Shown: positions 53,085 through 62,499 of the stretch, piece by piece
Position numbering within the stretch: position 1 is the stretch's first letter
Layout of the letters: each line of letters begins with the position of its first letter
NCBI RefSeq assembly: GCF_014698115.1
Contig: NZ_JACJSJ010000032.1
Span: forward strand, 1-64,000
Reading direction: 5' to 3'
Source: Nostoc sp. FACHB-973
GTDB lineage: Bacteria; Cyanobacteriota; Cyanobacteriia; Cyanobacteriales; Nostocaceae
DNA length: 64,000 nt
The notes under the pieces: generated by a model
The model's database searches: none
Seen by the model: only the letters and a program-made list of their open reading frames with translations
What the model was told of the DNA's origin: nothing
Program-made: the position numbers and the translations under genes

Positions 53085-53190
53085 GGGTGGCACATCTGTG
53101 CTACCCATATACCAATACATTTCAGATAAACCCAAAACCCTCATGTAGAGACGCGATTTATCGCGTCTTGGATTTATCGCGTCTTCAAAT
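53085..53190. repeat. Dispersed hairpin repeats upstream of the AAA genes
   Basis: GTAGGGTGGCACATC / TGTGCTACCC and TAGAGACGCGATTTATCGCGTC, the latter with GATTTATCGCGTCTT repeated. It lies in the 52932-53408 gap, which has no gene. Confidence 0.65.
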
Positions 53191-53230
53191 ACCAATTGCT
53201 TGGTAAATTAATTTGACACAGACATTCATT

Positions 53231-53251
53231 ATGTATTATAGTGTAATACAT
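53231..53251. promoter_or_regulatory. Inverted repeat upstream of the first AAA gene
   Basis: ATGTATT and AATACAT are perfect 7-bp arms with a 7-nt spacer, about 160 nt before the AAA gene. It could be an operator or overlap a promoter; the function is not established. Confidence 0.4.
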
Positions 53252-53408
53252 AAAAGATGAGTTAGATTAAGAAGACTTGCTAGCCAGTACAGCACGGTGA
53301 AAATAAACTTAACATTTGTACGCAATTAGTTGATATTACGAGAGAAGTTTTTCAAAATCTCCTAGTTCAGCACAAAATAACTCAATAACGCTAGATAACT
53401 AGATAAAT

Positions 53409-54611
53409 ATGGATTTTGACTATTATAGAAGTAATGATGGCACTCCTGCGAATAATACTCGTCAAAGCTTACTTGCTAGCGGTTGGCGGCCGTTTCACCG
53501 AGAATTAGACTTGGGCTTTTTCTGGCATTTATTATCTCATGATTCACGGGAATTAACTCAAAAAAGCTTGAATTTAGCGAGTAATGTCGCTGATATTTTG
53601 GGGCGAAATAATTATGCTTGGTGGGCAAATTTATTAAGTGTTGTATCGGATAATACGCGTTACGAAATTGAAAAATTTTGGAATTATATTACACCAGATC
53701 CTCAATCACCAGATCATCGCTACAAAGATGTTTTGAGTAGCGAAACGCCCATCGTCCAATTTGTCAGTCGCAGCAGTATTCCCATTGATTACGTTCTCAA
53801 CCGATTGCAAGAAATTACTATACTAAGAGTTTTACATTTGTTGGCTCGTCCTGATATTATTACCCAATATTATTCAGAAAGAGATTTTTACTTTCCTGTA
53901 GAAAAGTTTTTTAGCTGGGAAAGGTTAGATGTAATCAATACTGTTTATGCGTACTGGTCTCAATATGACGTTTGGTTGCAAATTGATCCTTACGATCGCG
54001 GGCGACGACAATATACTTTAATGGCGAGAAATTTAGCGCCATTAATTAACAAAGCAACTTACGACTTAGCAGTTATGCTGAGTGGATATCAAAGTCGTGT
54101 AGGCAAAGTTCACAGTCAATTTCCCATTCGCACATTTCCAGCAGATATCCAAAACTTTACTGATTCTGTACAGCAAGCAATTCTCAATCAAAATCAGTTA
54201 GCAGTTGTTGTACATGGAGAACCGGGGACGGGTAAAACAGCTTGGACACAAGCAGTAGCAAAAGAAATTCTCATACCTTTAGGTTTTGTAATTTTCATTT
54301 TAGATCATGATGCGATCGCCAACTTTGTCCCACCCACTTACTTAGAGCGAATTTGTATCGTAATTAACGAGGCTGATAATTTAGCCCAAAATCGTGCATC
54401 TGAAGTAGCGCAATACAATAACAAAACCGAACACATTCTGAGTTTGCTAGATGGCACTTTGTATCAGAGTGTAATTGATGACTCTGGTATTCAAATGCAG
54501 CAACGGTTAGTTGTCTTAATGACTTGCAACACTACTGAAAGATTAGATCCAGCCATGTTGCGTAAAGGCAGGGTGGATTTAATGTATGAGTTTACGCAAT
54601 TATTTGTGTAA
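53409..54611 (+). CDS. AAA+ ATPase with atypical Walker B (Asn)
   Basis: 400 residues. The N-terminal ~240 residues are helical, aromatic-rich and of no known family (SGWRPFHRELDLGFFWHLL). The C-terminal AAA core has Walker A GEPGTGKT (270-277), a Walker B of ICIVINEADN where Asn replaces the first acidic residue but Glu remains, sensor-1 LMTCNTTERLDP and an arginine-finger-like MLRKGRVDLMYEF. The core ends soon after, without a full lid. The gene is followed 339 nt later by a second AAA gene. The pair may remodel a shared target. No protease or toxin partner is visible. Confidence 0.8.
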   Translation: MDFDYYRSNDGTPANNTRQSLLASGWRPFHRELDLGFFWHLLSHDSRELTQKSLNLASNVADILGRNNYAWWANLLSVVSDNTRYEIEKFWNYITPDPQSPDHRYKDVLSSETPIVQFVSRSSIPIDYVLNRLQEITILRVLHLLARPDIITQYYSERDFYFPVEKFFSWERLDVINTVYAYWSQYDVWLQIDPYDRGRRQYTLMARNLAPLINKATYDLAVMLSGYQSRVGKVHSQFPIRTFPADIQNFTDSVQQAILNQNQLAVVVHGEPGTGKTAWTQAVAKEILIPLGFVIFILDHDAIANFVPPTYLERICIVINEADNLAQNRASEVAQYNNKTEHILSLLDGTLYQSVIDDSGIQMQQRLVVLMTCNTTERLDPAMLRKGRVDLMYEFTQLFV

Positions 54612-54623
54612 CTATAGGACTAC

Positions 54624-54752
54624 TATTTGATTTTTGAAAAGATACGTAGGGTGCGTTAGCGACAGCGTAACGCACCATTATTAAGGCTTTGGTGCGTTAC
54701 GGCTTACGCCTAACACACCCTACAAATACTTAGATTTTTCAGAAATCAAATA
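54624..54752. repeat. 129-bp MITE-like element between two AAA genes
   Basis: TATTTGATTTTTGAAAA (54624-54640) and TTTTCAGAAATCAAATA (54736-54752) are 17-bp terminal inverted repeats with one mismatch. Inside is a second palindrome (GTAGGGTGCGTTAGC ... CACACCCTAC). It is non-coding. A CTGAATT tandem repeat follows at 54830-54861. No gene lies in the 54612-54950 gap. Confidence 0.8.
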
Positions 54753-54950
54753 TGATTCCTATATCAACCATTCAAAGGGAACAGGTAACAGAAACCCACG
54801 TTTCGACATTTTTAGATGTGGGTTATATTCTGAATTCTGAATTCTGACTCCTGAATTCTGCTTTATTTATCTGGAATTAATCCGAGATGTCTTGTAGCTA
54901 AACTTCAATGTGAAGATTCAAGACCATAACATATCAGCGAAAAAATAACT

Positions 54951-56171
54951 GTGAAAATTCAACAATTGATTACAGAAGCACTCAGTCTACCGAATAATGC
55001 GATCGCCTACCACATCAGTCAGGAATTAGCAGCAATTTATCCCCATAAAGGACTGGTAGAGGGAAACGATTCGACATTTAATTTAGAGAAGTATGCCAAG
55101 GTAAACCTCTGTACTCTTCAACAGAATATCTTTATCCACAACCAGATAATTACTAGCTGGGATGGGATGGAGCAAGAAATTTACAATTATACCGAAAATG
55201 CCAGTTTTGAAGTTACATGGCAAGGGCAAAAACTTGATATCCTCTTAATGAGTTGGCAGGAAGGTTATTGTAAAAATCGATATTACTGGATTTTAGCTGA
55301 GAGCAAAAAAATAGCTGAAGAATTTTTTGTTGCAGTTTGTGATTGGAATTCTGAAATTCGTGACGAGGTTTTAGTCTTTGAAGATGGTTATTGGGACAAA
55401 AATCAAGACTTATTTCAATCCATTAAAGGTGCTACTTTTAATAACTTGATTTTGCAGGGTAATCTCAAGGAAGATATTCAAGATGACCTGAATACATTCT
55501 TTGCATCCCGCGAAACCTACGCAGCTTATGGTGTACCTTGGAAGCGGGGTATTTTGTTCATTGGTTCACCGGGAAATGGCAAAACCCATACAGTAAAAGC
55601 ATTGATTAATCAAATGCAACAACCTTGCTTATACGTGAAAAGCTTCAAGTCTGAGTATGATACTGATAACGAAAATATTCGCAAAGTATTCAAACAAGCT
55701 AGGCAATCAGCACCTTGTATTTTGGTACTAGAAGATATAGATTCTCTGTTGAATGAAGAAAATCGCTCTTTCTTTTTAAATGAATTGGATGGCTTCGCCT
55801 TGAACGAAGGAATTATCACCATTGCAACTACAAATCATCCAGAACGTTTAGATTCAGCAATTAGCGATCGCCCCAGCCGCTTTGACCGCAAATATCACTT
55901 TGAATTGCCCGATATTGTAGCTAGAGAAGCTTATATAACGTTGTGGAATCATAAATTAAAAACTGCAATGCAGTTGTCTGACGAAGCTATAAATCAGATA
56001 ATTGCATTAACAGATGGCTTTTCTTTTGCATATCTCAAAGAACTATTTCTTTCATCGATGATTCGCTGGATGGTAACTTTAGAAACTGGGGCGATGGAGA
56101 AAATTATGCTTTCTCAAGTTGCAGTTTTGCGAGAACAAATGAGCAGCACAACTATTGGTAGTGAAAGCTGA
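54951..56171 (+). CDS. AAA+ ATPase (BCS1/CDC48-like core)
   Basis: 406 residues, GTG start. A unique N domain (1-195) precedes an AAA core with Walker A GSPGNGKT (205-212), Walker B CILVLEDIDSLL, sensor-1 ITIATTNHPERLD and the arginine-finger region SDRPSRFDRKYHFELPD, then a helical lid (FSFAYLKELFLSSMI). This resembles disaggregase or membrane-protein remodelling ATPases. The substrate is unknown. It overlaps the downstream GNAT frame region by a few bases if that gene uses its upstream TTG, and is otherwise 10 nt before it, so they are co-transcribed. Confidence 0.88.
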   Translation: MKIQQLITEALSLPNNAIAYHISQELAAIYPHKGLVEGNDSTFNLEKYAKVNLCTLQQNIFIHNQIITSWDGMEQEIYNYTENASFEVTWQGQKLDILLMSWQEGYCKNRYYWILAESKKIAEEFFVAVCDWNSEIRDEVLVFEDGYWDKNQDLFQSIKGATFNNLILQGNLKEDIQDDLNTFFASRETYAAYGVPWKRGILFIGSPGNGKTHTVKALINQMQQPCLYVKSFKSEYDTDNENIRKVFKQARQSAPCILVLEDIDSLLNEENRSFFLNELDGFALNEGIITIATTNHPERLDSAISDRPSRFDRKYHFELPDIVAREAYITLWNHKLKTAMQLSDEAINQIIALTDGFSFAYLKELFLSSMIRWMVTLETGAMEKIMLSQVAVLREQMSSTTIGSES

Positions 56172-56181
56172 GGGAACTAGA

Positions 56182-57018
56182 ATGAAAGTCTATCGATTTC
56201 AAAATGCTACTGAATTTTATGCCAGAGTGAAAGACTACTTGCTGAATCAGGAAGCAATGCATAACTTACTGTTGGGAATTAGCCATACCTTAATTGAAAA
56301 TCCCGAACGCTTTGAGGAAAAGCCTTATTTGTCAACAGTGGAGGTAAATGGAGATATTGTGGCTGTAGCCATGAGAACATCACCTAGACCATTGCTACTC
56401 TCCGAGATTAAAGATTTCCAAGCAGTGGAGTTACTTGCTCAAGATTTATCTATCTCCTACCCATCACTACCAGGAGTAAATGCTCCCACAGATGAGGCGC
56501 AAGCTTTTACTCTGGCGTGGCATTCGCTGACTGGTCAATCCTATCAGTTGAAAGTAGCTTTGCGTACCTTTAAATTAGAAAAGGTAAAGCCAATTTCTCA
56601 AGTCACAGGTTATTTACGTCTAGCCACAGAGGATGACCGAGAACTTCTGAAAAATTGGCATGAAGCCTTTTCTCTAGAAGCTTTGGGCGAGATTGAATTA
56701 GATGCAGAACGCTGGGTTCAAGGAGTTTTACGCCAAGGTACTGCTTACCTTTGGCAGGACGAAGTAGCAGTTTCAATAGCTTGTCATGGTGGAACCACGC
56801 CCAATGGTGCGCGGGTTGGTATGGTGTACACACCGCCTGAACATCGCCGTAGAGGCTACGCCAGCGCTTCTGTTGCAGCTTTGAGTCAGACTTTATTAGA
56901 TCGAGGAAATCGATTCTGTTTTTTATTCACAGATTTGGCAAACCCAACATCCAATCATATATATCAGGAAATTGGTTACCAACCAGTGGGCGATTGGCAT
57001 AATTACTCGTTCATCTGA
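56182..57018 (+). CDS. GNAT-family N-acetyltransferase
   Basis: About 278 residues from ATG 56182; GAGG lies upstream, and the TTG at 56155 inside the AAA gene is less likely. The C-terminal GNAT domain has GARVGMVYTPPEHRRRGYAS, containing the acetyl-CoA pyrophosphate loop (R-R-G-Y-A), and ends LANPTSNHIYQEIGYQPVGDW. The N-terminal half (1-125) is a degenerate GNAT-like lobe, as in double-domain acetyltransferases. It probably acetylates a small molecule or a protein amine. It is translated right after the AAA gene. Confidence 0.85.
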   Translation: MKVYRFQNATEFYARVKDYLLNQEAMHNLLLGISHTLIENPERFEEKPYLSTVEVNGDIVAVAMRTSPRPLLLSEIKDFQAVELLAQDLSISYPSLPGVNAPTDEAQAFTLAWHSLTGQSYQLKVALRTFKLEKVKPISQVTGYLRLATEDDRELLKNWHEAFSLEALGEIELDAERWVQGVLRQGTAYLWQDEVAVSIACHGGTTPNGARVGMVYTPPEHRRRGYASASVAALSQTLLDRGNRFCFLFTDLANPTSNHIYQEIGYQPVGDWHNYSFI

Positions 57019-57052
57019 CAATAAAGAGCAACAATCTTTAATACTGCCGTCG

Positions 57053-58024
57053 ATGCTGAAGCATAACTTAGTTACCATAACTGATGTCCAAGCAGCACAA
57101 GGGCGACTTTTGGGAATTGCCCACCGTACACCCGTGCTGACTTCTAGAATTGTTAACGATCGCACTAATAGCCAAGTATTTTTTAAGTGCGAAAATTTTC
57201 AACGCACCGGTTCATTTAAATTTCGAGGTGCATACAACGCCTTAGCGCAACTATCGCAAGCACAAAAACAAACAGGCGTTATCGCTTATTCATCGGGAAA
57301 TCATGCCCAAGCGATCGCCTTAGCTGGACAATTACTCAATATTCCCACCACCATTGTCATGCCTGACGATGCACCGGCTGTCAAACAAACTGCCACTCGC
57401 AGTTATGGTGCAGAGGTAATTTTGTACAATCGTCAGACAACAAATCGGGAAGAATTAGCCCAAAATTTAGCAAGCGATCGCCATCTGACACTGATTCCGC
57501 CATACGATCATCCCCATGTAGTCGCAGGACAAGGTACAGCAGCTTTAGAACTGATTCAAGAAGTTGGTGAATTGGACTTGCTGTTAGTTTGTTGTGGTGG
57601 TGGTGGATTACTTTCTGGTAGTGCGATCGCCACCAAAGCACTTCTACCTGATTGTAAAGTAATCGGCGCAGAACCAACACTTGCCGACGATGCCACCCGT
57701 TCCTTTCACAGCAAAACCCTGCAAACCGTCAAAAATCCCCATACCATAGCAGACGGCGCCCGGACTCCTAGCCTTGGTGAAATTACTTTCCCCCTAGTGC
57801 TGCATTACGTCGATGATATGGTAACGGTATCTGAAGAAGCGATTGTTCGCACCATGTTTTTCTTGTGGGAACGCTTGAAAATCGTAGTCGAACCCACCGG
57901 AGTACTCGCCGCCGCCGCCTTACTCGAAGCTGTGGTAACAGCACCACAAGCAAAGATTGGTATCATCATCAGCGGTGGAAACGTAGATTTAACCCAAGTT
58001 GGTAAATTGTTTTATGGGTGTTAA
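57053..58024 (+). CDS. Threonine/serine dehydratase-like PLP enzyme
   Basis: About 323 residues from ATG 57053; the open frame reaches back to 56972 inside the GNAT gene. It is a fold-type II PLP enzyme with the lysine in TGSFKFRGA (Lys56), SSGNHAQAIA, the Gly-rich phosphate loop CCGGGGLLSG and the C-terminal SGGNVD. This fits catabolic threonine dehydratase or serine racemase. There is no regulatory ACT domain, so it is not the feedback-controlled biosynthetic IlvA. It probably deaminates L-Thr/L-Ser or racemises Ser. It follows the GNAT gene closely. Confidence 0.88.
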   Translation: MLKHNLVTITDVQAAQGRLLGIAHRTPVLTSRIVNDRTNSQVFFKCENFQRTGSFKFRGAYNALAQLSQAQKQTGVIAYSSGNHAQAIALAGQLLNIPTTIVMPDDAPAVKQTATRSYGAEVILYNRQTTNREELAQNLASDRHLTLIPPYDHPHVVAGQGTAALELIQEVGELDLLLVCCGGGGLLSGSAIATKALLPDCKVIGAEPTLADDATRSFHSKTLQTVKNPHTIADGARTPSLGEITFPLVLHYVDDMVTVSEEAIVRTMFFLWERLKIVVEPTGVLAAAALLEAVVTAPQAKIGIIISGGNVDLTQVGKLFYGC

Positions 58025-58044
58025 TGAAATTCAATTGGTCACAT

Positions 58045-58096
58045 CTTGTAGAGACGGCGATTTATCGCGTCTTGTAGAGACGGCGATTTATCGCGT
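58045..58096. repeat. Perfect tandem duplication of a 26-nt repeat
   Basis: Two identical units each begin CTTGTAGAGACGGCGATT and end TATCGCGT. Each contains GACGGCGATTTATCGCGTC, which can fold on itself. A related sequence is at 53144-53187. Confidence 0.85.
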
Positions 58097-58200
58097 CTCT
58101 TGGTGAAAAATTTGCCCAAAAAATAGTAAATTAGGGGTTTTTGCTAAAATTATTTACATATGTTAACATTCTCTCCTTAATTTAGGTGCAATTACTCAAT

Positions 58201-59496
58201 ATGACCCTCATGAAGCCTGTTCTCAAGGATTCAGAGCAAGTAACTCGGTTGTTTTCTCACGTGCAATTTGATGGAAATAAACTCAATCATCAACCAGGTA
58301 GTGTATTAGGTAGTACAGCAATGATTGCGGGAACCACGGTTGGGGCTGGGATTCTCGCCCTACCAGCGGTCACCCTCCCGTCAGGAATTTTGCCATCGAC
58401 ATTTGGGTTGATTGCAGTTTGGCTCTACGCTTTAGTTTCAGGTTTGTTGATTGCAGAGGTGACTTTAAACACCATGCGTTTAGAAGGGCGTCCGAGTATA
58501 GGTCTGTTGGGAATTGTTGAAAAGAACCTGGGGAAGGTGGGAGCGCTAGTTGCTAGCGGTGCATATTTATTTATGCACTACGCTCTGTTGGTAGCATACA
58601 TCACCCAAGGTGGAGAGATTTTAGGAACTGCGATCGCCAAACTCTGGAATGTACACAACTCATTACCTACGTGGGTGGGTACAACGACTTTCACGCTGAT
58701 CTTTGGCGGTGTGATGTATCTTGGGCGAGAAAAGTTTATTGAGAAATTAAACACCGCCTTTGTGGCAATTGTCATTGTTTCCTTCTTGGGACTCTTATTG
58801 CTAGCAGGAGGACAAGTTAAGAGTAGCCAACTCTTAATTCAGAACTGGAGTGCCCTTGGTAGCGCAATTTCAGTTATGTGTGTAGCAATGTTTTTTCAAA
58901 ACATAGTACCGGTGGTTGTGACGCAACTTGAAGGAGATGTCCGCAAAATTCGTCAGTCCATCTTGATTGGTTCCTTGATTCCCCTAATCATGTTCTTGGC
59001 GTGGAATGCTGTAATTTTGGCAAGCGTCAGTCCTGATATGGTACACAGCACATCTGGCGGCAAAACTGTTTTTGATCCACTGCAAATTTTACGAGCCGGT
59101 GGTGCAGGAGAATGGTTAGGAGTGCTAGTATCAGTTTTTTCCGAGTTTGCGATCGTCACATCATTCATTGGATTTGTATACGGATTATTGGATTTGTTCA
59201 AAGATATTTTTCTCATTACACAGGGCGATATTTCTAGTCGCCTACCCCTCTATTCGCTGGTTCTTTTCCCTCCGATGACTCTCGGTACACTCAATCCCAG
59301 CATCTTTTTTACTGCCCTAGATTACACAGGAACATTCAGCATCTCAGTTCTAGGTGGAATCATCCCGGCGTTAATGACTTGGAAGCAACGTCAAGAACAA
59401 AAAAACTCTAATAGCATCAATCAACCACTCATTCCTGGTGGTAAACTGACACTCATGGCGATGATTGTAGTAGCATTAGTCCTGATGCTCAAATAA
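58201..59496 (+). CDS. Aromatic amino acid (Trp/Tyr) permease, HAAAP family
   Basis: A 431-residue inner-membrane transporter (ATG 58201; a GTG at 58186 is possible) with about 11 hydrophobic helices. The N-terminal GSTAMIAGTTVGAGILALPAV matches the TyrP/Mtr/TnaB family of H+-coupled aromatic amino acid importers. Other features are IAEVTLNTM, VAMFFQNIVPVVVTQLEGD and a hydrophilic C tail. It is a single gene following the threonine-dehydratase-like gene by 176 nt with a tandem repeat between, so it is probably separately transcribed. Confidence 0.9.
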   Translation: MTLMKPVLKDSEQVTRLFSHVQFDGNKLNHQPGSVLGSTAMIAGTTVGAGILALPAVTLPSGILPSTFGLIAVWLYALVSGLLIAEVTLNTMRLEGRPSIGLLGIVEKNLGKVGALVASGAYLFMHYALLVAYITQGGEILGTAIAKLWNVHNSLPTWVGTTTFTLIFGGVMYLGREKFIEKLNTAFVAIVIVSFLGLLLLAGGQVKSSQLLIQNWSALGSAISVMCVAMFFQNIVPVVVTQLEGDVRKIRQSILIGSLIPLIMFLAWNAVILASVSPDMVHSTSGGKTVFDPLQILRAGGAGEWLGVLVSVFSEFAIVTSFIGFVYGLLDLFKDIFLITQGDISSRLPLYSLVLFPPMTLGTLNPSIFFTALDYTGTFSISVLGGIIPALMTWKQRQEQKNSNSINQPLIPGGKLTLMAMIVVALVLMLK

Positions 59497-59590
59497 ATTC
59501 TATCAATTCACACAAATTAAAACTAGCAATCAAATTTATCATGTATTATATTTTATATATAAATGTAGTATAAAATTTCAACCCAATCAA

Positions 59591-60136
59591 ATGAGTGATT
59601 CTCGGCTCATCAAAATCAGCAAATATCTCAGCAAATATCTGCGACACACACCAGATGCAATTGGAATTGAACTTGCTCCCGGTGGTTGGGTTGCTGTTGA
59701 TCAACTACTTACAGCTTGTGCTAAAAACAAGTTTCCAATTAGCCGTCAGGAATTAGAGTTAGTAGTAGAATCTAGCGATAAACAACGCTTTTCTTTTGAC
59801 TCTACAGGTACTCTGATTCGTGCTAATCAAGGACATAGTGTAGAAATTGATTTACAATTGGAACCTGTTGTTCCTCCAGATCAGCTTTATCACGGTACGG
59901 GACACAAATCTGTAAAGTCAATTCTAGAAACAGGACTTTGCAAAATGTCGCGTCACCACGTTCATTTATCGAGGGATATTGCCACAGCCCAGAACGTGGG
60001 AGCAAGACATGGGAAACCAGTAGTTTTTATTGTAGATGCTGCCGCAATGCATCAGGCTGGTTACATCTTTTATTGTTCTGATAACGGTGTGTGGTTAGTG
60101 GATAATGTGCCACCTGAATATCTCCAAAAAATTTGA
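59591..60136 (+). CDS. kptA: RNA 2'-phosphotransferase (KptA/Tpt1)
   Basis: A 181-residue Tpt1/KptA enzyme. It has the N-terminal LSKYLRHTPDAIG with the conserved Arg-His, YHGTGHKSVKSILETGL and HHVHLS for NAD+ binding, and FIVDAAAMHQAGYIFYCSDNGVWL at the end. The family removes an internal 2'-phosphate from RNA using NAD+, giving ADP-ribose-1'',2''-cyclic phosphate. In bacteria the natural substrate is unclear, because they lack the fungal-type tRNA splicing that needs it. The length is that of the minimal enzyme. The gene is isolated. Confidence 0.93.
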   Translation: MSDSRLIKISKYLSKYLRHTPDAIGIELAPGGWVAVDQLLTACAKNKFPISRQELELVVESSDKQRFSFDSTGTLIRANQGHSVEIDLQLEPVVPPDQLYHGTGHKSVKSILETGLCKMSRHHVHLSRDIATAQNVGARHGKPVVFIVDAAAMHQAGYIFYCSDNGVWLVDNVPPEYLQKI

Positions 60137-60589
60137 AGAAGAATACAGAATTCTGAATTCTAAATCAATATAGCGTTGACATTCTAGCGACATTTCGATG
60201 ATTTCTTTTTTATAGCAGTTTGCAATTGCGTGGAGTACAGGCAATTCGTAGAGTAGCACAGCTGTGCTACCCCACCCAGTACCCATTCAAATGAAAATCA
60301 TTACAAGTAGTTCAACTTGGCGATCGCTCAAAATACCAGCGTCAATCATCCGGTGATATTAGTCACTCGTCCATTTGATAATGATAACAGTCATGACGAT
60401 TGATTCTTCCCTATGATTTTTTTATATTTTCCCATCTTAATAGGAAATTTTGGAGTTTCCTGGTCAGAAAGTGTAATCACATTGGCACAAAACTACAATC
60501 TCACAAATTTAATACCTATATCCTACGGTAGAAGGAAAACAATATTGTAATTTCTAAGCTAGTTATTACCTTTTCTGATGGATTAAATT
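60137..60589. other. Intergenic region with short repeats
   Basis: GAATTCTGAATTCT follows kptA (60146-60159). A palindrome GTAGAGTAGCACAGC / GCTGTGCTACCCC of the dispersed family lies at 60248-60276. No gene is seen. Confidence 0.5.
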
Positions 60590-60865
60590 ATGCTGAACAT
60601 TATTGCTTGGATAATTCTGGGTTTAATTGCTGGTGCCATAGCAAAAGCTATTTATCCCGGTCGTCAAGGTGGTGGAATCGTTGCAACTATGGTATTGGGT
60701 ATCGTAGGTGCTGTACTTGGCGGAATTTTAGTTACTCTTTTAGAGACGGGTAGATTTCAATTAGCTGCCGCATCTCTCAGCATACCTGGTATAATTGTTG
60801 CCGTCATTGGTGCAATTATCGCTATATTTATATGGAATTTAGTAGCTGGACGTACCAGTTATTAG
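60590..60865 (+). CDS. GlsB/YeaQ/YmgE-family membrane stress protein
   Basis: A 91-residue inner-membrane protein with Gly-rich helices: IIAWIILGLIAGAIAKAIYPG, GIVATMVLGIVGAVLGGILV and IPGIIVAVIGAIIAIFIWNL. The PGRQGGGIVATMVLGIVGA motif is diagnostic for the transglycosylase-associated/GlsB family. These proteins are induced by envelope or general stress; their activity is unknown. A terminator-like hairpin follows. Confidence 0.92.
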   Translation: MLNIIAWIILGLIAGAIAKAIYPGRQGGGIVATMVLGIVGAVLGGILVTLLETGRFQLAAASLSIPGIIVAVIGAIIAIFIWNLVAGRTSY

Positions 60866-60933
60866 TTGAATCGAATTGGTAGAAAAATTATGGTTAGAGG
60901 TAAGTTGTTAGCAGATTTTTCCCCAATACAAAA

Positions 60934-60960
60934 ACTCCACTAAGTTTTAGTAAGTGGAGT
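60934..60960. terminator. Hairpin between convergent small stress genes
   Basis: ACTCCACT, an 11-nt loop, AGTGGAGT: an 8-bp perfect stem preceded by AAAA and followed by AGTTAATGTT. It lies between GlsB (plus) and CsbD (minus), so it may stop both. Confidence 0.6.
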
Positions 60961-61029
60961 AGTTAATGTTAGACTATGAGTAATGAACCATCATTAAAAT
61001 TACTTACGATTTACATTGCACAAGCTAAA

Positions 61030-61212
61030 CTAGCTTAAAGCTTTCTTGATTTCATCTTTGATGTTTTCTACAACGTGAATACCTTGGGCTTGGGCTTGCT
61101 TGGCTTGTCCTTCAGCTTTATCTTGGGGATTACCTGTTAATTCACCCACAACCTCTTGAATTTTTCCTTCAATATTTTTTGCAGTAGCTTCGATTCTTTT
61201 TTCGGCACTCAT
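61030..61212 (-). CDS. CsbD-family stress protein
   Basis: A 60-residue hydrophilic protein with the CsbD pattern AEKRIEATAKNIEGKIQEVVG followed by GNPQDKAEGQAKQAQAQ. CsbD proteins are general-stress-induced and intrinsically flexible, with unknown activity. GGAG lies 8 nt before the ATG. Convergent with GlsB. Confidence 0.92.
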   Translation of the reverse strand: MSAEKRIEATAKNIEGKIQEVVGELTGNPQDKAEGQAKQAQAQGIHVVENIKDEIKKALS

Positions 61213-61623
61213 GGTTTTATCTCCGGCTTGTCTTGTAGTTGGTTAACCTATTACTAAATTTAGTAGTGATGTATTGTTTTTTACCTCCATCAGGGGAGAG
61301 AAAAATTACATAAGTTATAGTATCTTAAGATAGATGTGGAATGGCATAGCAGCATGTAGTGTAAAGTCTGAAAGTTTTATAAATAAAATTTACATATTTT
61401 GAACAAGAAGTCATAATGCAATCAGCAGATGGATATGTAGGGGCGTACAGCTATACGCCCCTACATCAGCTTGCTATGTGGCAAAGATATTGAAAGTACC
61501 TCAAGCTGGACTTTACTTAACTCTCTTAACGAGAGGAGAAGAGTGGCTTACTGAACCTAGAATATATGTATGCAGGAATCATTTTTTAAATTGATATTAT
61601 CTCAATAAAAGGAAAGTCAAGGA
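61213..61623. other. Intergenic region with a palindromic repeat
   Basis: GTAGGGGCGTACAGC / GCTATACGCCCCTAC (61438-61465) is identical to the centre of the element at 8319-8387, but the flanks of that element are missing. No gene is seen. Confidence 0.5.
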
Positions 61624-62499
61624 GTGGCAACAAAACGTCAGAAAAACGTCTGGAGAAGTGAGATTAATGACATCATTCGGGGTGCTTGCGGAGGTTTTTT
61701 ATTTGGTATACCTTTGCTGTATACAATGGAAGTTTGGTGGATTGGATCGCTTGCCAAACCACAAATGATGATGATGGCGATCGCACTGATGTTTATTGTA
61801 GTTTTCTTCCTCAATCAAACAGAAGGTTTTCGCAAACGCAGATATAACTGGCAAGCTCATCAAGCTGCAATGGATACCATAGAAGCAATGGCGATCGGCA
61901 TAGCTTGCTCTGCGTTTATCCTGCTACTATTACGAGAATTAACGCCAGAAACTTCCCTCAAGGAATCTTTGGGTAAAATCATCTTTGAAAGTGTACCTTT
62001 CACTCTCGGTGTAGCATTAGCCAACCAGTTTTTGGGAGATAGTAGAAACGGCAATGGGGACGGGCAAACATATGATGCAGCTAACAAAAACGAGAGTGAA
62101 ATAGACGCCACTTTAGCAGATATAGGTGCAACTTTAATTGGTGCGATCGTCATTGCATTTAACATCGCCCCAACAGATGAAATTACCATGTTAGCAGCCG
62201 CAGCTTCACCACTTTGGGAATTGGCAATCATCGCCGCATCTTTGCTAATTTCTTATGGCATTGTATTTCAGGCAGGCTTTTCTGACCAGCGAAAGCGAAG
62301 ACAACAAAAAGGAATTTTCCAACGGCCATCTAGCGAAACGATCATGTCTTACCTAGTGTCACTACTAGCAGGCGCTTTTATGCTGTGGTTTTTTCAAAAG
62401 TTGACTTTTAGCGACCCTTGGACAATGTGGTTAGATCACACCTTAATGTTAGGTTTACCTGCAACTATTGGCGGTGCAGCTGGTAGGTTAGCGATATGA
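61624..62499 (+). CDS. TIGR02587-type integral membrane protein
   Basis: 291 residues, GTG start with AAGGAAAG upstream. It has about seven hydrophobic helices (GACGGFLFGIPLLYTMEVWWI, MMMMAIALMFIVVFFLN, AIGIACSAFILLLLREL, and others). This is the cyanobacterial and proteobacterial membrane family always found with a TIGR02588 partner. Its stop overlaps the partner's start (ATGA), showing translational coupling. The function is unknown; a transport or sensing complex is possible. Confidence 0.85.
   Translation: MATKRQKNVWRSEINDIIRGACGGFLFGIPLLYTMEVWWIGSLAKPQMMMMAIALMFIVVFFLNQTEGFRKRRYNWQAHQAAMDTIEAMAIGIACSAFILLLLRELTPETSLKESLGKIIFESVPFTLGVALANQFLGDSRNGNGDGQTYDAANKNESEIDATLADIGATLIGAIVIAFNIAPTDEITMLAAAASPLWELAIIAASLLISYGIVFQAGFSDQRKRRQQKGIFQRPSSETIMSYLVSLLAGAFMLWFFQKLTFSDPWTMWLDHTLMLGLPATIGGAAGRLAI

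Noticed and set aside
58045-58096. CRISPR repeat or attachment site
   Set aside because: Two adjacent 26-nt copies with no spacer, and a similar repeat at 53144 shows it is a dispersed cyanobacterial repeat.
60095-60286. 63-codon minus-strand frame after kptA
   Set aside because: It runs antisense through a tandem repeat and a dispersed palindrome and has no coding character.
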